From: Lachnospiraceae bacterium
GTDB taxonomy: Bacteria > Bacillota > Clostridia > Lachnospirales > Lachnospiraceae
Length of the DNA: 61,370 nucleotides
Assembly: GCA_024695665.1 (NCBI GenBank)
Contig: JAILHT010000018.1
Location: 1 to 61,370 of the forward strand
Reading direction: 5' to 3'
Part shown: positions 27,480-35,929 of the stretch, in pieces
Layout: each line of letters starts with the position of its first letter
Numbering within the stretch: the first letter of the stretch is position 1
Position numbers and translations under genes: made by a program
Notes under the pieces: generated by a model
The model's database searches: none
What the model was told of the DNA's origin: nothing
What the model saw: the letters and a program-made list of their open reading frames with translations, nothing else

Positions 27480-28055
27480 CTATTCTTCTATAAATTTTAT
27501 TACACCTTCACTTAGCTCCTTTACTCTTGCGAGAGAGTATACTTCAAAGCCCTGTTCATTGAGCTTGCCTCTTCCCGGCTGGAAAGATTTCTCGATGAGA
27601 ATAGCAATTGCGGCTACTGTAGCATGAGCCATTCTTACAAGTCTTATGGCACCTGTAGCAGCTTCTCCGTCGGCAAGGAAGTCGTCAAGTATAAGTACGT
27701 GATCGTCTTCGGTTACATATTTCCCATTTAATGTAAGCTCGTAGCTGTTTCCTTTTGTAAAAGAAGTAACTTCAGTCTGCAGAAGGTTCTGATTAAGAAT
27801 CTTTGATGGCTGTTTTTTTAATATAACAAGCGGAACTCCGAGCTTTTCGGCAGTCATAAGAGCAGGAGCTATACCTGAACTCTCAATAGTAACTACTTTT
27901 GTAATCCCATAATCCTTAAAGTGATTTGCGAATTCCTCACCGATTTCGCTCATGAGTTTCGGATCGACCTGGTGGTTTATGAAACTGTCAACTTTTAAAA
28001 TATTGGCACTTTCGGCAACTCCGTCTTCAAGAATTCTGGCCTCTAATTTATTCAT
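27480..28055 (-). CDS. xpt: Xanthine phosphoribosyltransferase
   Basis: A 191-residue type I phosphoribosyltransferase that salvages xanthine to XMP using PRPP. The PRPP-binding loop is [20 protein letters not shown], and the N-terminal [12 protein letters not shown] is typical of the family. The ATG at 28055 is chosen because AGAGGTG lies 8 bases upstream; longer readings run back through the promoter. Xpt in related bacteria is often preceded by a guanine riboswitch, but the roughly 45-nt leader here is too short for one. Confidence 0.94.
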   Translation of the reverse strand: MNKLEARILEDGVAESANILKVDSFINHQVDPKLMSEIGEEFANHFKDYGITKVVTIESSGIAPALMTAEKLGVPLVILKKQPSKILNQNLLQTEVTSFTKGNSYELTLNGKYVTEDDHVLILDDFLADGEAATGAIRLVRMAHATVAAIAILIEKSFQPGRGKLNEQGFEVYSLARVKELSEGVIKFIEE

Positions 28056-28097
28056 TTGTTTGCACCTCTTTATGTTCTTTAGAACTTTAGTGACCTG

Positions 28098-28106
28098 ATT
28101 ATAGCA
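28098..28106 (-). promoter_or_regulatory. Extended -10 promoter of xpt
   Basis: On the - strand TGCTATAAT (complement of 28098-28106) forms an extended -10. A TTGACT lies upstream but only 12 bases away, so it cannot serve as a normal -35. Confidence 0.5.
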
Positions 28107-28137
28107 TATCTTATAAGTCAAAAAAAGCATTCTTTTG

Positions 28138-28146
28138 TGATATAAT
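28138..28146 (+). promoter_or_regulatory. Extended -10 promoter of rlmH, predicting a leaderless mRNA
   Basis: TGATATAAT at 28138-28146 is a perfect extended -10. Transcription would start at about 28152-28154, and the rlmH ATG is at 28154. No ribosome binding site precedes the ATG (ACATCCT). Confidence 0.65.
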
Positions 28147-28153
28147 ACATCCT

Positions 28154-28633
28154 ATGAAAATCACTATTATATGCGTTGGGAAAATAAAGGAAAAATTTTA
28201 TACAGAAGCTGTTAATGAATATACAAAGAGATTGTTGAGATATACAAAGGTTAATATATGTGAAGTGGCTGATGAACGGACCTTTGATATGATGAGTGAG
28301 ACAGAGGAAAATCTAATTAAGGACAAGGAGGGGGAGAGAATCATTTCGAAGATCACTCAGGATATGTATGTTTATGCACTTGAGATTCGCGGTAAGCAGA
28401 GGGACTCCGTCAAATTTGCAAGTGAGATAGATTCACTTATGGTTTCCGGCACAAGCCATATATGTTTTATTATCGGCGGTTCATTGGGACTTTCAAAAAA
28501 TGTTTTGAGCAGGGCGGATTCTTTTTTGAGTTTTTCGGAGATGACATTTCCGCATCAATTGATGAGGGTTATTTTGGCTGAACAAATCTACAGATGTTTT
28601 AGAATAATCAATCATGAACCTTATCATAAATAG
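28154..28633 (+). CDS. rlmH: 23S rRNA (pseudouridine-1915-N3)-methyltransferase
   Basis: A 159-residue SPOUT methyltransferase that methylates pseudouridine 1915 in helix 69 of 23S rRNA. The N terminus MKITIICVGKIKE and the C-terminal FPHQLMRVILAEQIYR...HEPYHK signature are diagnostic. The SAM-binding knot region FIIGGSLGLS is intact, and length is exact for the family. The start codon sits immediately at the predicted transcription start, with no Shine-Dalgarno sequence. Confidence 0.96.
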   Translation: MKITIICVGKIKEKFYTEAVNEYTKRLLRYTKVNICEVADERTFDMMSETEENLIKDKEGERIISKITQDMYVYALEIRGKQRDSVKFASEIDSLMVSGTSHICFIIGGSLGLSKNVLSRADSFLSFSEMTFPHQLMRVILAEQIYRCFRIINHEPYHK

Positions 28634-28709
28634 CATTTAGGGGACTATGCTTGTATTATAAAAAATGTTATAGTTAAGTTTGCGATAAAAATAAGAAGGA
28701 ATTATAGAT

Positions 28710-29708
28710 ATGAGTTTGACAGAGTTGGTTTTGGATATTCCGCAGAATCAGATGACCGGTATTTTCGGCCAATTTGATTCTTTTATGAAAAAGATTGAAA
28801 GATCGTTTCATGTAAGTATTGTCGTTCGTGATGAACATGTAAAAATAATTGGTGAACCATCAGGGACGGATCGAGCCTCAAAAGTTATAAAACAGCTTGA
28901 GGAACTCGCCAAAAGAGGTTCTGATATAACTGAGCAAAATGTAAATTATGCAATCTCGCTGGTTATGGACTCCGAAAAAATAACTATTTCGGATATAGAC
29001 AGGGAGATTATTTGCCATACAATAAACGGAAAACCTGTTAAACCAAAGACGCTTGGGCAGAAAGAATACGTTGACTTCATAAAGAAAAATATGATTGTCT
29101 TCGGTGTGGGTCCGGCAGGTACCGGAAAGACATATCTTGCAATGGCAATGGCCATCACAGCATTTAAAAATGAGGAGGTCGGAAGGATTATTCTTACGAG
29201 ACCTGCTATTGAAGCCGGAGAAAAACTGGGATTTTTACCCGGAGATTTACAGAGTAAAGTAGATCCTTATCTTAGACCTTTATATGATGCGCTCTATCAA
29301 ATTATGGGAGCGGAGAGTTTTCAGAGAAACATGGAGAAGGGGCTTATTGAAGTAGCGCCTTTGGCATATATGAGGGGCCGAACACTTGACAATTCTTTCA
29401 TTATACTTGATGAGGCTCAGAATACGACTCCTGCTCAGATGAAAATGTTTTTGACCAGAATCGGTTTCGGTTCAAAGGCTGTCATCACAGGAGACTTGAC
29501 TCAAAAAGACCTTGCTCCCGGAACAAAATCCGGTCTTGATGTAGCTTTAAAGGTGCTCAATAAGATAGAGGGCATAGGCATTTCAAATCTCACCAGTAAA
29601 GATGTTGTAAGACATCCGTTAGTGCAGGAGATTGTCAAGGCATACGATGAGTACGAGAACAAAAAGGCTGCAAAGACTGCTAAGAGAAAGGCTGTTTCCA
29701 ATGGATGA
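28710..29708 (+). CDS. phoH: PhoH family ATPase
   Basis: A 332-residue PhoH/YbeZ-type P-loop protein. An N-terminal nucleic-acid-binding region (~20-100) precedes the ATPase domain with Walker A GPAGTGKT (134-141) and Walker B FIILDEAQN. The family partners the rRNA-processing enzyme YbeY, encoded two genes downstream. A role in RNA metabolism is therefore likely, but not shown. It is the first gene of a 24-kb co-directional run. It overlaps the next gene by eight bases. Confidence 0.92.
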   Translation: MSLTELVLDIPQNQMTGIFGQFDSFMKKIERSFHVSIVVRDEHVKIIGEPSGTDRASKVIKQLEELAKRGSDITEQNVNYAISLVMDSEKITISDIDREIICHTINGKPVKPKTLGQKEYVDFIKKNMIVFGVGPAGTGKTYLAMAMAITAFKNEEVGRIILTRPAIEAGEKLGFLPGDLQSKVDPYLRPLYDALYQIMGAESFQRNMEKGLIEVAPLAYMRGRTLDNSFIILDEAQNTTPAQMKMFLTRIGFGSKAVITGDLTQKDLAPGTKSGLDVALKVLNKIEGIGISNLTSKDVVRHPLVQEIVKAYDEYENKKAAKTAKRKAVSNG

Positions 29709-30918
29709 TCTAAAGATGCCTGTTGTCAGAAAGACGAATCTTATAGAGATAGTTGCTGTCAATTTACTTGCGACAGGAGTTGCCTCATTTGTTCAGGGAA
29801 ATAATTACAAGACTATTATCTGCCATCTTGTCATTGTTGCCGTCGCTATGGTTTCGATTCTTTTGATGATTGAGAATATCAGGTTCGAGAGTCTTATCGA
29901 CAATGCCAATATCAATAACTATGAGGGAATAAAGAAAAGCATTTTTTTTGCCGCAGCGCTTTATTTTATATGTACTTTCATACCTGAAATCTCTATACCG
30001 TGGCTTTTGTTCCCTTTTATATTGTATGATACCTGCAGATTTGAATTGACACTTCTTGTCTCATTGTTTTACGGAATGTCAATAGGGCTCGTTGGCAGTA
30101 TAGATATGAACACGGCTATGATAGGCGGAATACTAATTTTATGCGGAAATGCGATTAATAAAGCAGGAAGAAACAACCCGGCTGCATCCTTTTATGTTCT
30201 TCTTTTTTCTTCATTTATTTGTGGGTTCATGGGAAGAGTTGTAACCGTGGGCTTACCGTCATGGCAGTATGTGATCATTATTCTTGCTGTAGCTATAGCG
30301 CAGAGTTTGATTTCAATATACCTTTTGCTTAATCAAAAAGTGCTTACAAAAGACAAAATCAGGGAAGTAAAAGAGGAAAGCCACGAGGTAATAATGGATG
30401 AAACCGTTGATTACGGCAGTTATATAGATGATAAGTTTTCGCTTGTAAAAGATATAAAGCATTTTTCACAGGCGGAATATAATCATGCGAGGAATCTGTC
30501 TAGAATATCAGCATCACTTATCGAAAAAATAGGCGGTGATGTCGATTTGACCAGGATGGCCGGGTTTTATTACAGACTTGGTATATTGCAGGGAGAACCT
30601 GTAATTGAAAACAGCATAAAGCTTGCTTACGATTACTGCTTCCCACAAAAAGTGATAAATATTTTGGAGGAACATGACGGAACAAATCGCATACCTCAGT
30701 CAAAAGAGTCGGCGGTCATACATATGACCGATATGTGCTTAAAAAAGGCTGAATTGCTGAGAGCGAAAAAGCTTTCTTCAAATTGGAATCAGGACATGGT
30801 TATTTATCAGACCTTGAATGAACTTTCTGCGACAGGCATCTATGATGAGTCGGGCATAAGCATGAACCAGTTTTTGATGATTAGAGATACGCTGGTAGAA
30901 GAAGGACTTAGAGTATGA
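29701..30918 (+). CDS. Shortened PgpH/YqfF-like membrane protein with degenerate HD domain
   Basis: A 405-residue protein in the slot normally held by the c-di-AMP phosphodiesterase PgpH (phoH-pgpH-ybeY). About six or seven membrane segments (~13-225) precede a cytoplasmic domain that aligns with the PgpH HD domain: YNHARN (canonical YQHSLN, His262 kept), AGFYYRLGI (canonical ALYHDIGK, so the metal-binding His-Asp pair is Tyr291-Arg292), and EEHDGT (canonical QHHGT, second His lost). The large extracellular domain that comes before the membrane region in PgpH is missing. Catalysis by metal is therefore unlikely; a sensor or scaffold role is inferred. The ATG at 29701 fits the overlap with phoH; an upstream GTG-type extension lies wholly within phoH. 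Confidence 0.78.
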   Translation: MDDLKMPVVRKTNLIEIVAVNLLATGVASFVQGNNYKTIICHLVIVAVAMVSILLMIENIRFESLIDNANINNYEGIKKSIFFAAALYFICTFIPEISIPWLLFPFILYDTCRFELTLLVSLFYGMSIGLVGSIDMNTAMIGGILILCGNAINKAGRNNPAASFYVLLFSSFICGFMGRVVTVGLPSWQYVIIILAVAIAQSLISIYLLLNQKVLTKDKIREVKEESHEVIMDETVDYGSYIDDKFSLVKDIKHFSQAEYNHARNLSRISASLIEKIGGDVDLTRMAGFYYRLGILQGEPVIENSIKLAYDYCFPQKVINILEEHDGTNRIPQSKESAVIHMTDMCLKKAELLRAKKLSSNWNQDMVIYQTLNELSATGIYDESGISMNQFLMIRDTLVEEGLRV

Positions 30919-31409
30919 CACTGAATATTGAAGAAGAAGTAATAGTTGATTTTGAATTTGATTATAAGAAAATAGCAGAACTCACAGTTAACGGAGCTTT
31001 AGATGAGGAGAATTTTCCATTTGAGGCCGAGGTTAGTCTAACTCTTGTAAACAATGAGAGAATTCATGAGATAAATAAAGAGTTCCGAGAGATAGACAGA
31101 CCTACGGACGTGTTGTCTTTTCCTCTTATAGAATATGCTGGGGCCGGAAATTTTGACAAAATCGAAGATTCGGATGACAATTTTAATCCCGATACAGGTG
31201 AGGCAATGCTCGGAGATATAATTATCTCTGTTGAAAAGGTGTATGAGCAGGCGGAATGCTATGGGCATTCACCGATGAGGGAGTATGCTTTTTTGATAAC
31301 ACACAGTATGTTGCATCTTATGGGATATGATCATATGACTCCAGAGGAGGCATCTGTGATGGAGCAAAAGCAAAAGAATATTCTCGATAAACTTGGGATA
31401 GGAAGATAA
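30915..31409 (+). CDS. ybeY: Endoribonuclease / rRNA maturation factor YbeY
   Basis: A 164-residue zinc metalloprotein required for 16S rRNA 3'-end maturation and ribosome quality control. The metal site HSMLHLMGYDH gives ligands His130, His134 and His140. The other signature, RPTDVLSFPL, is at 62-71. It overlaps the preceding gene by four bases (ATGA) and shares the usual phoH-pgpH-ybeY neighbourhood. Eleven bases separate it from the flippase gene. Confidence 0.96.
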   Translation: MTLNIEEEVIVDFEFDYKKIAELTVNGALDEENFPFEAEVSLTLVNNERIHEINKEFREIDRPTDVLSFPLIEYAGAGNFDKIEDSDDNFNPDTGEAMLGDIIISVEKVYEQAECYGHSPMREYAFLITHSMLHLMGYDHMTPEEASVMEQKQKNILDKLGIGR

Positions 31410-31420
31410 GAGATTTTATA

Positions 31421-33079
31421 ATGAGTAACAAGAAAAACGGATCCACAAATTTTATATTGCAGGGATCTATCCTGGCCATAGCTTCGATAGTCAGCAGAAT
31501 AATAGGCCTCATATACAGGATACCGCTTATCTCTATAGTCGGAGATATCGGAATGAGTTACTATGGCTGCGCTTTTGAGATATACAATGTCTTGCTTTTA
31601 ATTTCTTCATTCAGTTTACCATTGGCCGTGTCGAAACTTGTCTCGGCCAGCCTTTCAAATGGTAGCAGAAGAAATGCCATGAAAATATTTAAAGGCGCTT
31701 TGGCTTTCGCATTTGTGTCGGGATCTATTGCTGCGCTTATAGTATTCTTTGGCGCAACATATATTACGGGTGATATTTTAAAGACACCAATGGCAGTATA
31801 TGCGCTTAGGGTACTGGCGCCTACGCTATTAATAGTAGCCGTATTGGGAGCTGTAAGAGGTTTTTTTCAGGGACTTGGCACAATGATGCCCAGTGCTTTT
31901 TCACAGATAATAGAACAGATTTTTAATGCGGTGGTAAGTGTTCTTGCTGCATATCTGTTGGCAAGATACGGTACCAAATACGGAGAGGCGTTTAACGATC
32001 CTACGCATTACAGTGCTGCTTTCGGGGCAGCCGGCGGTACGCTGGGAACCGGAGCCGGTGCGTTGGCAGGTTTGCTTTTTGTACTTTTTGTATTTATGAT
32101 TTACAAACCTGTATTTAAAAGAATGTATAGAAAAGATACAGACTCCACAGAACAGACTTACAAGGAGATATTGTTTGTTCTCGCCGCGACAATCATTCCA
32201 GTTCTTTTGTCGACTACTATTTATAATATCAGTTCAATTCTAGATCAGGGTATTTTCAAAAATGTCGTTATTGCACAAGGCTATAACACTGATTTGGTGG
32301 ATGAATACTGGGGCATATTTACGGGAAAATACAAAACACTTATAAATGTACCGCTATCTATTGCATCTGCAATGGCATCATCTTGTGTACCTAGTATCAC
32401 AAGATCTTTTCAGAGCGAAGATTTCGAGGATACAAAAAGGCAGATCCTCTCAGCAACGAGATTTGTTATGATAATAGCATTTCCTTGTACGGTTGGCATG
32501 GCTGTTCTTGCTTCTCCGATATTGAGATTGCTTTTTGGAGATTCCTCCGAGGTTGCTGCCAATATGTTGGCGGCAGGAGCTGTTTCTATAATTTTTTATT
32601 CTCTGTCAACGCTCTCTAACGGCCTGCTTCAGGGAATTAACAGAATGAAAATACCTGTGAGAAATGCTGCAATAGCGCTTGTACTACATATTGTTTTTCT
32701 GCTTGCGCTTTTGTACGGTTTCAATTTACATATATTTGCCGTGATTTATGCAAATGCTTTCTTTGCACTTTGCATGTGTGTTTTGAACGAACTGAGTTTG
32801 AAAAAATACAGCGGCTATCAGATAGAAATCAAGAAGACGTATCTGATACCATTGTTTTCGTCTGTGGTGATGGGAGTTGTGACCTTTATTTTGTACAAGA
32901 CACTCGATATGTTAATAGGCATAAATTTTGTATGTACTGTTGTTTCTATAGTAGTTGCTGTTATAGTTTACGGCTTGTTGATGCTTCTTCTGAAAGGACT
33001 TACAGAAGAAGAAATAGTAAGATTTCCTAAGGGAAGAACGATAGCCGGTTTGTTGAAGAGGATACATTTGCTTTCATGA
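31421..33079 (+). CDS. MOP-superfamily lipid flippase (SpoVB/YtgP/MurJ-like)
   Basis: A 552-residue polytopic membrane protein with about 14 hydrophobic segments. The opening block (ILAIASIVSRIIGLIYRIPL) and the following YGCAFEIYNVLLLISSFSLP are typical of the SpoVB/YtgP branch of the MOP flippases, which includes lipid II flippases and polysaccharide exporters. Assignment to lipid II transport is supported by the cell-wall genes later in the same run, but not proven. It overlaps the next gene by four bases. Confidence 0.85.
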   Translation: MSNKKNGSTNFILQGSILAIASIVSRIIGLIYRIPLISIVGDIGMSYYGCAFEIYNVLLLISSFSLPLAVSKLVSASLSNGSRRNAMKIFKGALAFAFVSGSIAALIVFFGATYITGDILKTPMAVYALRVLAPTLLIVAVLGAVRGFFQGLGTMMPSAFSQIIEQIFNAVVSVLAAYLLARYGTKYGEAFNDPTHYSAAFGAAGGTLGTGAGALAGLLFVLFVFMIYKPVFKRMYRKDTDSTEQTYKEILFVLAATIIPVLLSTTIYNISSILDQGIFKNVVIAQGYNTDLVDEYWGIFTGKYKTLINVPLSIASAMASSCVPSITRSFQSEDFEDTKRQILSATRFVMIIAFPCTVGMAVLASPILRLLFGDSSEVAANMLAAGAVSIIFYSLSTLSNGLLQGINRMKIPVRNAAIALVLHIVFLLALLYGFNLHIFAVIYANAFFALCMCVLNELSLKKYSGYQIEIKKTYLIPLFSSVVMGVVTFILYKTLDMLIGINFVCTVVSIVVAVIVYGLLMLLLKGLTEEEIVRFPKGRTIAGLLKRIHLLS

Positions 33080-34308
33080 AAAAAGATGTGATAGTGATCG
33101 GCGCCGGCGCTTCCGGAATAATTGCTGCTATAAAGGCGGCGTCCGAAGGCGCTAAGGTTATGCTGTTGGATGGCAATAATAAAGTTGGAAAAAAATTGTA
33201 TGCAACAGGTAACGGAAGGTGCAATTTTACAAATCTGAATATGGAAAAGAACTGCTTCAGAAGTGACAGCGGAGACGAATTTTATAAGGTTATTGATGCT
33301 TTTAACGAGAATGAGGTAATCTCATTTTTCTATCGTATGGGGATAAACCATAAGGATAGAAACGGATATGTATACCCTACAAACGATCAGGCGGCTTCGG
33401 TTGTGGCGGCGTTTGAAAATGCGCTGAGACATTTTAATGTTTCCGTAAAATTGAATGAAAGATGCGAGAATATATCTTTTCCCGGAGATTGCATAAGAAT
33501 AAAAACACCAGAAGGAGAATATAAGGCTGACAGCGTTGTTATAGCCTGCGGGCTTAAAGCTTATCCGAATATGGGGAGTGACGGGAATCTGTTTCCTGTT
33601 TTAAAACGAATCGGATATCGTTTTGAAGAAGTCACTCCGGCTTTGGTTCCGCTTATATATAAACATAAGTTTTTAAGTAAGGCCGCAGGTGTGAGATGCA
33701 ACGGAAGAATAACTTTATATATCGATGGAGAGTATGTATGTGCTGATACCGGAGAATTGCAGTTCAATAAGACAAATATATCCGGCATTCCTACATTTCA
33801 GGTAAGCAGATATGCTTCCAAAGCGATATATGAAGAAAAAAAGGTGAGTGTAAAACTAGATCTTTATCCTTTTTCGAACAGGAAGGATTTTATAAAAGAG
33901 CTTTTAGATAAAAAGAAAATATTGGGCTATGAGTCTGTTACTGATGTTCTTAACGGAATGCTAAACAATAAGCTTACCGATGTAATATTAAAGACTTCTG
34001 GTACCAGAGGTGAAAGAGAATTCGGAGAGTTTTCGCAAGCGGATATAGATAAGATAGCAGATGTTATCAAAAATTTTGAAGTTACAGTAACGGATACTGC
34101 GGGTTTTGATGCGGCCCAGGTTTGCGCAGGAGGGATAAAGCTTTCCGAGATTGACTTAAATACTATGGAATCAAAACGACACAAAGGTTTATTCTTCTGT
34201 GGTGAGATTTTGGATGTCGATGGAATATGCGGTGGATACAATCTTCAATGGGCATGGTCGGGAGGCTATTTAGCCGGAATGAATGCTGCATGTAAAGGTG
34301 ATATATGA
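33076..34308 (+). CDS. HI0933-family flavoprotein (NAD(P)/FAD-dependent oxidoreductase)
   Basis: A 410-residue flavoprotein of the HI0933/YhiN family. The FAD-binding dinucleotide motif VIGAGASGIIAAIKA is at the N terminus, followed by KLYATGNGRCNFTN, the family hallmark. The C-terminal FAD contact is FCGEILDVDGICGGYNLQ. The biochemical role of the family is unsettled. It is coupled to both neighbours by four-base overlaps. Confidence 0.9.
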   Translation: MKKDVIVIGAGASGIIAAIKAASEGAKVMLLDGNNKVGKKLYATGNGRCNFTNLNMEKNCFRSDSGDEFYKVIDAFNENEVISFFYRMGINHKDRNGYVYPTNDQAASVVAAFENALRHFNVSVKLNERCENISFPGDCIRIKTPEGEYKADSVVIACGLKAYPNMGSDGNLFPVLKRIGYRFEEVTPALVPLIYKHKFLSKAAGVRCNGRITLYIDGEYVCADTGELQFNKTNISGIPTFQVSRYASKAIYEEKKVSVKLDLYPFSNRKDFIKELLDKKKILGYESVTDVLNGMLNNKLTDVILKTSGTRGEREFGEFSQADIDKIADVIKNFEVTVTDTAGFDAAQVCAGGIKLSEIDLNTMESKRHKGLFFCGEILDVDGICGGYNLQWAWSGGYLAGMNAACKGDI

Positions 34309-35897
34309 TACAGATAAATCAGTTAAAATTGAACGTTTCTCACAGTGAAGGCGCACTTGAGGAAAAAATAATTAAGACATTAAAAATAGATAAAAAAGAT
34401 CTTATCTCTTTTTCGATAAGAAGGCAGTCAGTCGATGCCAGAGACAAGAATGATATCTATTATTCTTATATGATATATTGCGAAGTCACTTCAGAAGAAA
34501 AAGTGTTGAAGAGAAACAAGAAAAAAAATGTGAAAAAAATTGCCCCTGTGAAATATGACTTTAAGGTTACGGGGACGATCGGACTAAAATATAGACCTGT
34601 CGTTATCGGCTGTGGACCGGCAGGGCTTTTTTGCGCTTACGAGCTTGCAAAAGCAGGTTACAATCCGATTGTCATCGAAAGAGGACAGACGGTTGACAAT
34701 CGCATTAAGGACATAGAAAACTATTGGAAAACTGGTGATTTGAAGCCGGAATCAAATGTGCAATTCGGCGAGGGCGGAGCCGGAACATTTTCTGACGGCA
34801 AGCTTAATACCATGGTAAAGGACAACTTCGGAAGAAACCGTGAAGTTTTAGAAATTTTTGCCGGGCACGGAGCGCCTTCCGACATTTTATATCTCTCCAA
34901 ACCACATATAGGTACAGATAAATTGAGAGAGGTTATCCCTGCCATAAGAAGAAGTATTGAGTCATTTGGAGGGGAATTCTTATTTGATACAAAGATTATT
35001 GATTTTAACATATCAGACGGTAAACTTTTGAGCGTAAAAACCGAGGATGGCAGTGAGATATCATGCGAGGTGTGTGTACTTGCAATTGGGCACAGCGCAA
35101 GGGATACTTTTGAAGTTATAAAGAAAAGAGGACTTGAGATGAATCGCAAATCCTTTGCGGTTGGTTTCAGAGTAGAACATCCTCAAAAAATGATAAACCT
35201 TAATCAGTACGGTGAAAAAAATGCTGATAAAATGAAACCGGCAGATTACAAATTGACATATCAGGCAGAAAACGGCAGAGGAGTCTATTCTTTCTGTATG
35301 TGTCCGGGAGGTTTTGTAGTAAATGCTTCATCCGAGGAGGGTAGGATTGCTGTAAATGGAATGAGCGACTACAGGAGAGACAGTTCAAATGCCAATAGTG
35401 CCATTATAATTACAGTATCTCCGGAAGATTTTCCGACTGATGATGTTTTGGCAGGTGTAGCATTTCAGAGGAATCTTGAAGAAAAAGCATTCGAACTTGG
35501 AAAAGGATGTATTCCTCAACAGCTTTTCGGAGATTTTGAAAAAAGAAAAGTATCGGAGAGTTATGGTGAGTTTGAATCATGTATCAAAGGAAAACACAGA
35601 TTTGCACCTTTACATGAACTTTTTGATAAGGATATAAATGAAAGTTTTGTTGCAGCTATGCATGACTTTAGTCACAAGATACACGACTATGACAGAAATG
35701 ATGCAATTTTGTCGGGCGTGGAGTCAAGAACTTCGTCTCCGGTTCGTATAGTAAGGGATGAGTCATTTAATAGTAATATAAAAGGGATTTATCCTTGCGG
35801 TGAAGGCGCGGGATATGCAGGCGGAATCATGTCAGCTGCCATGGACGGGCTAAAGGTTGCTGAGGCAATAGCAAAGATTTATGCTCCCGCATTATAA
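34305..35897 (+). CDS. FAD-dependent oxidoreductase, COG2509 type
   Basis: A 530-residue flavoprotein. An N-terminal ~85-residue domain (the small alpha/beta region before the Rossmann fold) is followed by VVIGCGPAGLFCAYELAKAG for FAD binding and the family block NVQFGEGGAGTFSDGKLNT. The C-terminal FAD motif is GIYPCGEGAGYAGGIMSAA. Substrate unknown. It directly follows a second flavoprotein gene, and the two may act together; the four-base overlap supports co-translation. Confidence 0.88.
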   Translation: MIQINQLKLNVSHSEGALEEKIIKTLKIDKKDLISFSIRRQSVDARDKNDIYYSYMIYCEVTSEEKVLKRNKKKNVKKIAPVKYDFKVTGTIGLKYRPVVIGCGPAGLFCAYELAKAGYNPIVIERGQTVDNRIKDIENYWKTGDLKPESNVQFGEGGAGTFSDGKLNTMVKDNFGRNREVLEIFAGHGAPSDILYLSKPHIGTDKLREVIPAIRRSIESFGGEFLFDTKIIDFNISDGKLLSVKTEDGSEISCEVCVLAIGHSARDTFEVIKKRGLEMNRKSFAVGFRVEHPQKMINLNQYGEKNADKMKPADYKLTYQAENGRGVYSFCMCPGGFVVNASSEEGRIAVNGMSDYRRDSSNANSAIIITVSPEDFPTDDVLAGVAFQRNLEEKAFELGKGCIPQQLFGDFEKRKVSESYGEFESCIKGKHRFAPLHELFDKDINESFVAAMHDFSHKIHDYDRNDAILSGVESRTSSPVRIVRDESFNSNIKGIYPCGEGAGYAGGIMSAAMDGLKVAEAIAKIYAPAL

Positions 35898-35929
35898 TTA
35901 TGTAATTTACGAAATGGAAGGTAAAAAAG

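Noticed and set aside
28056-28130. N-terminal extension of xpt
   Set aside because: It would run through the promoter region; the family N terminus and ribosome binding site support 28055.
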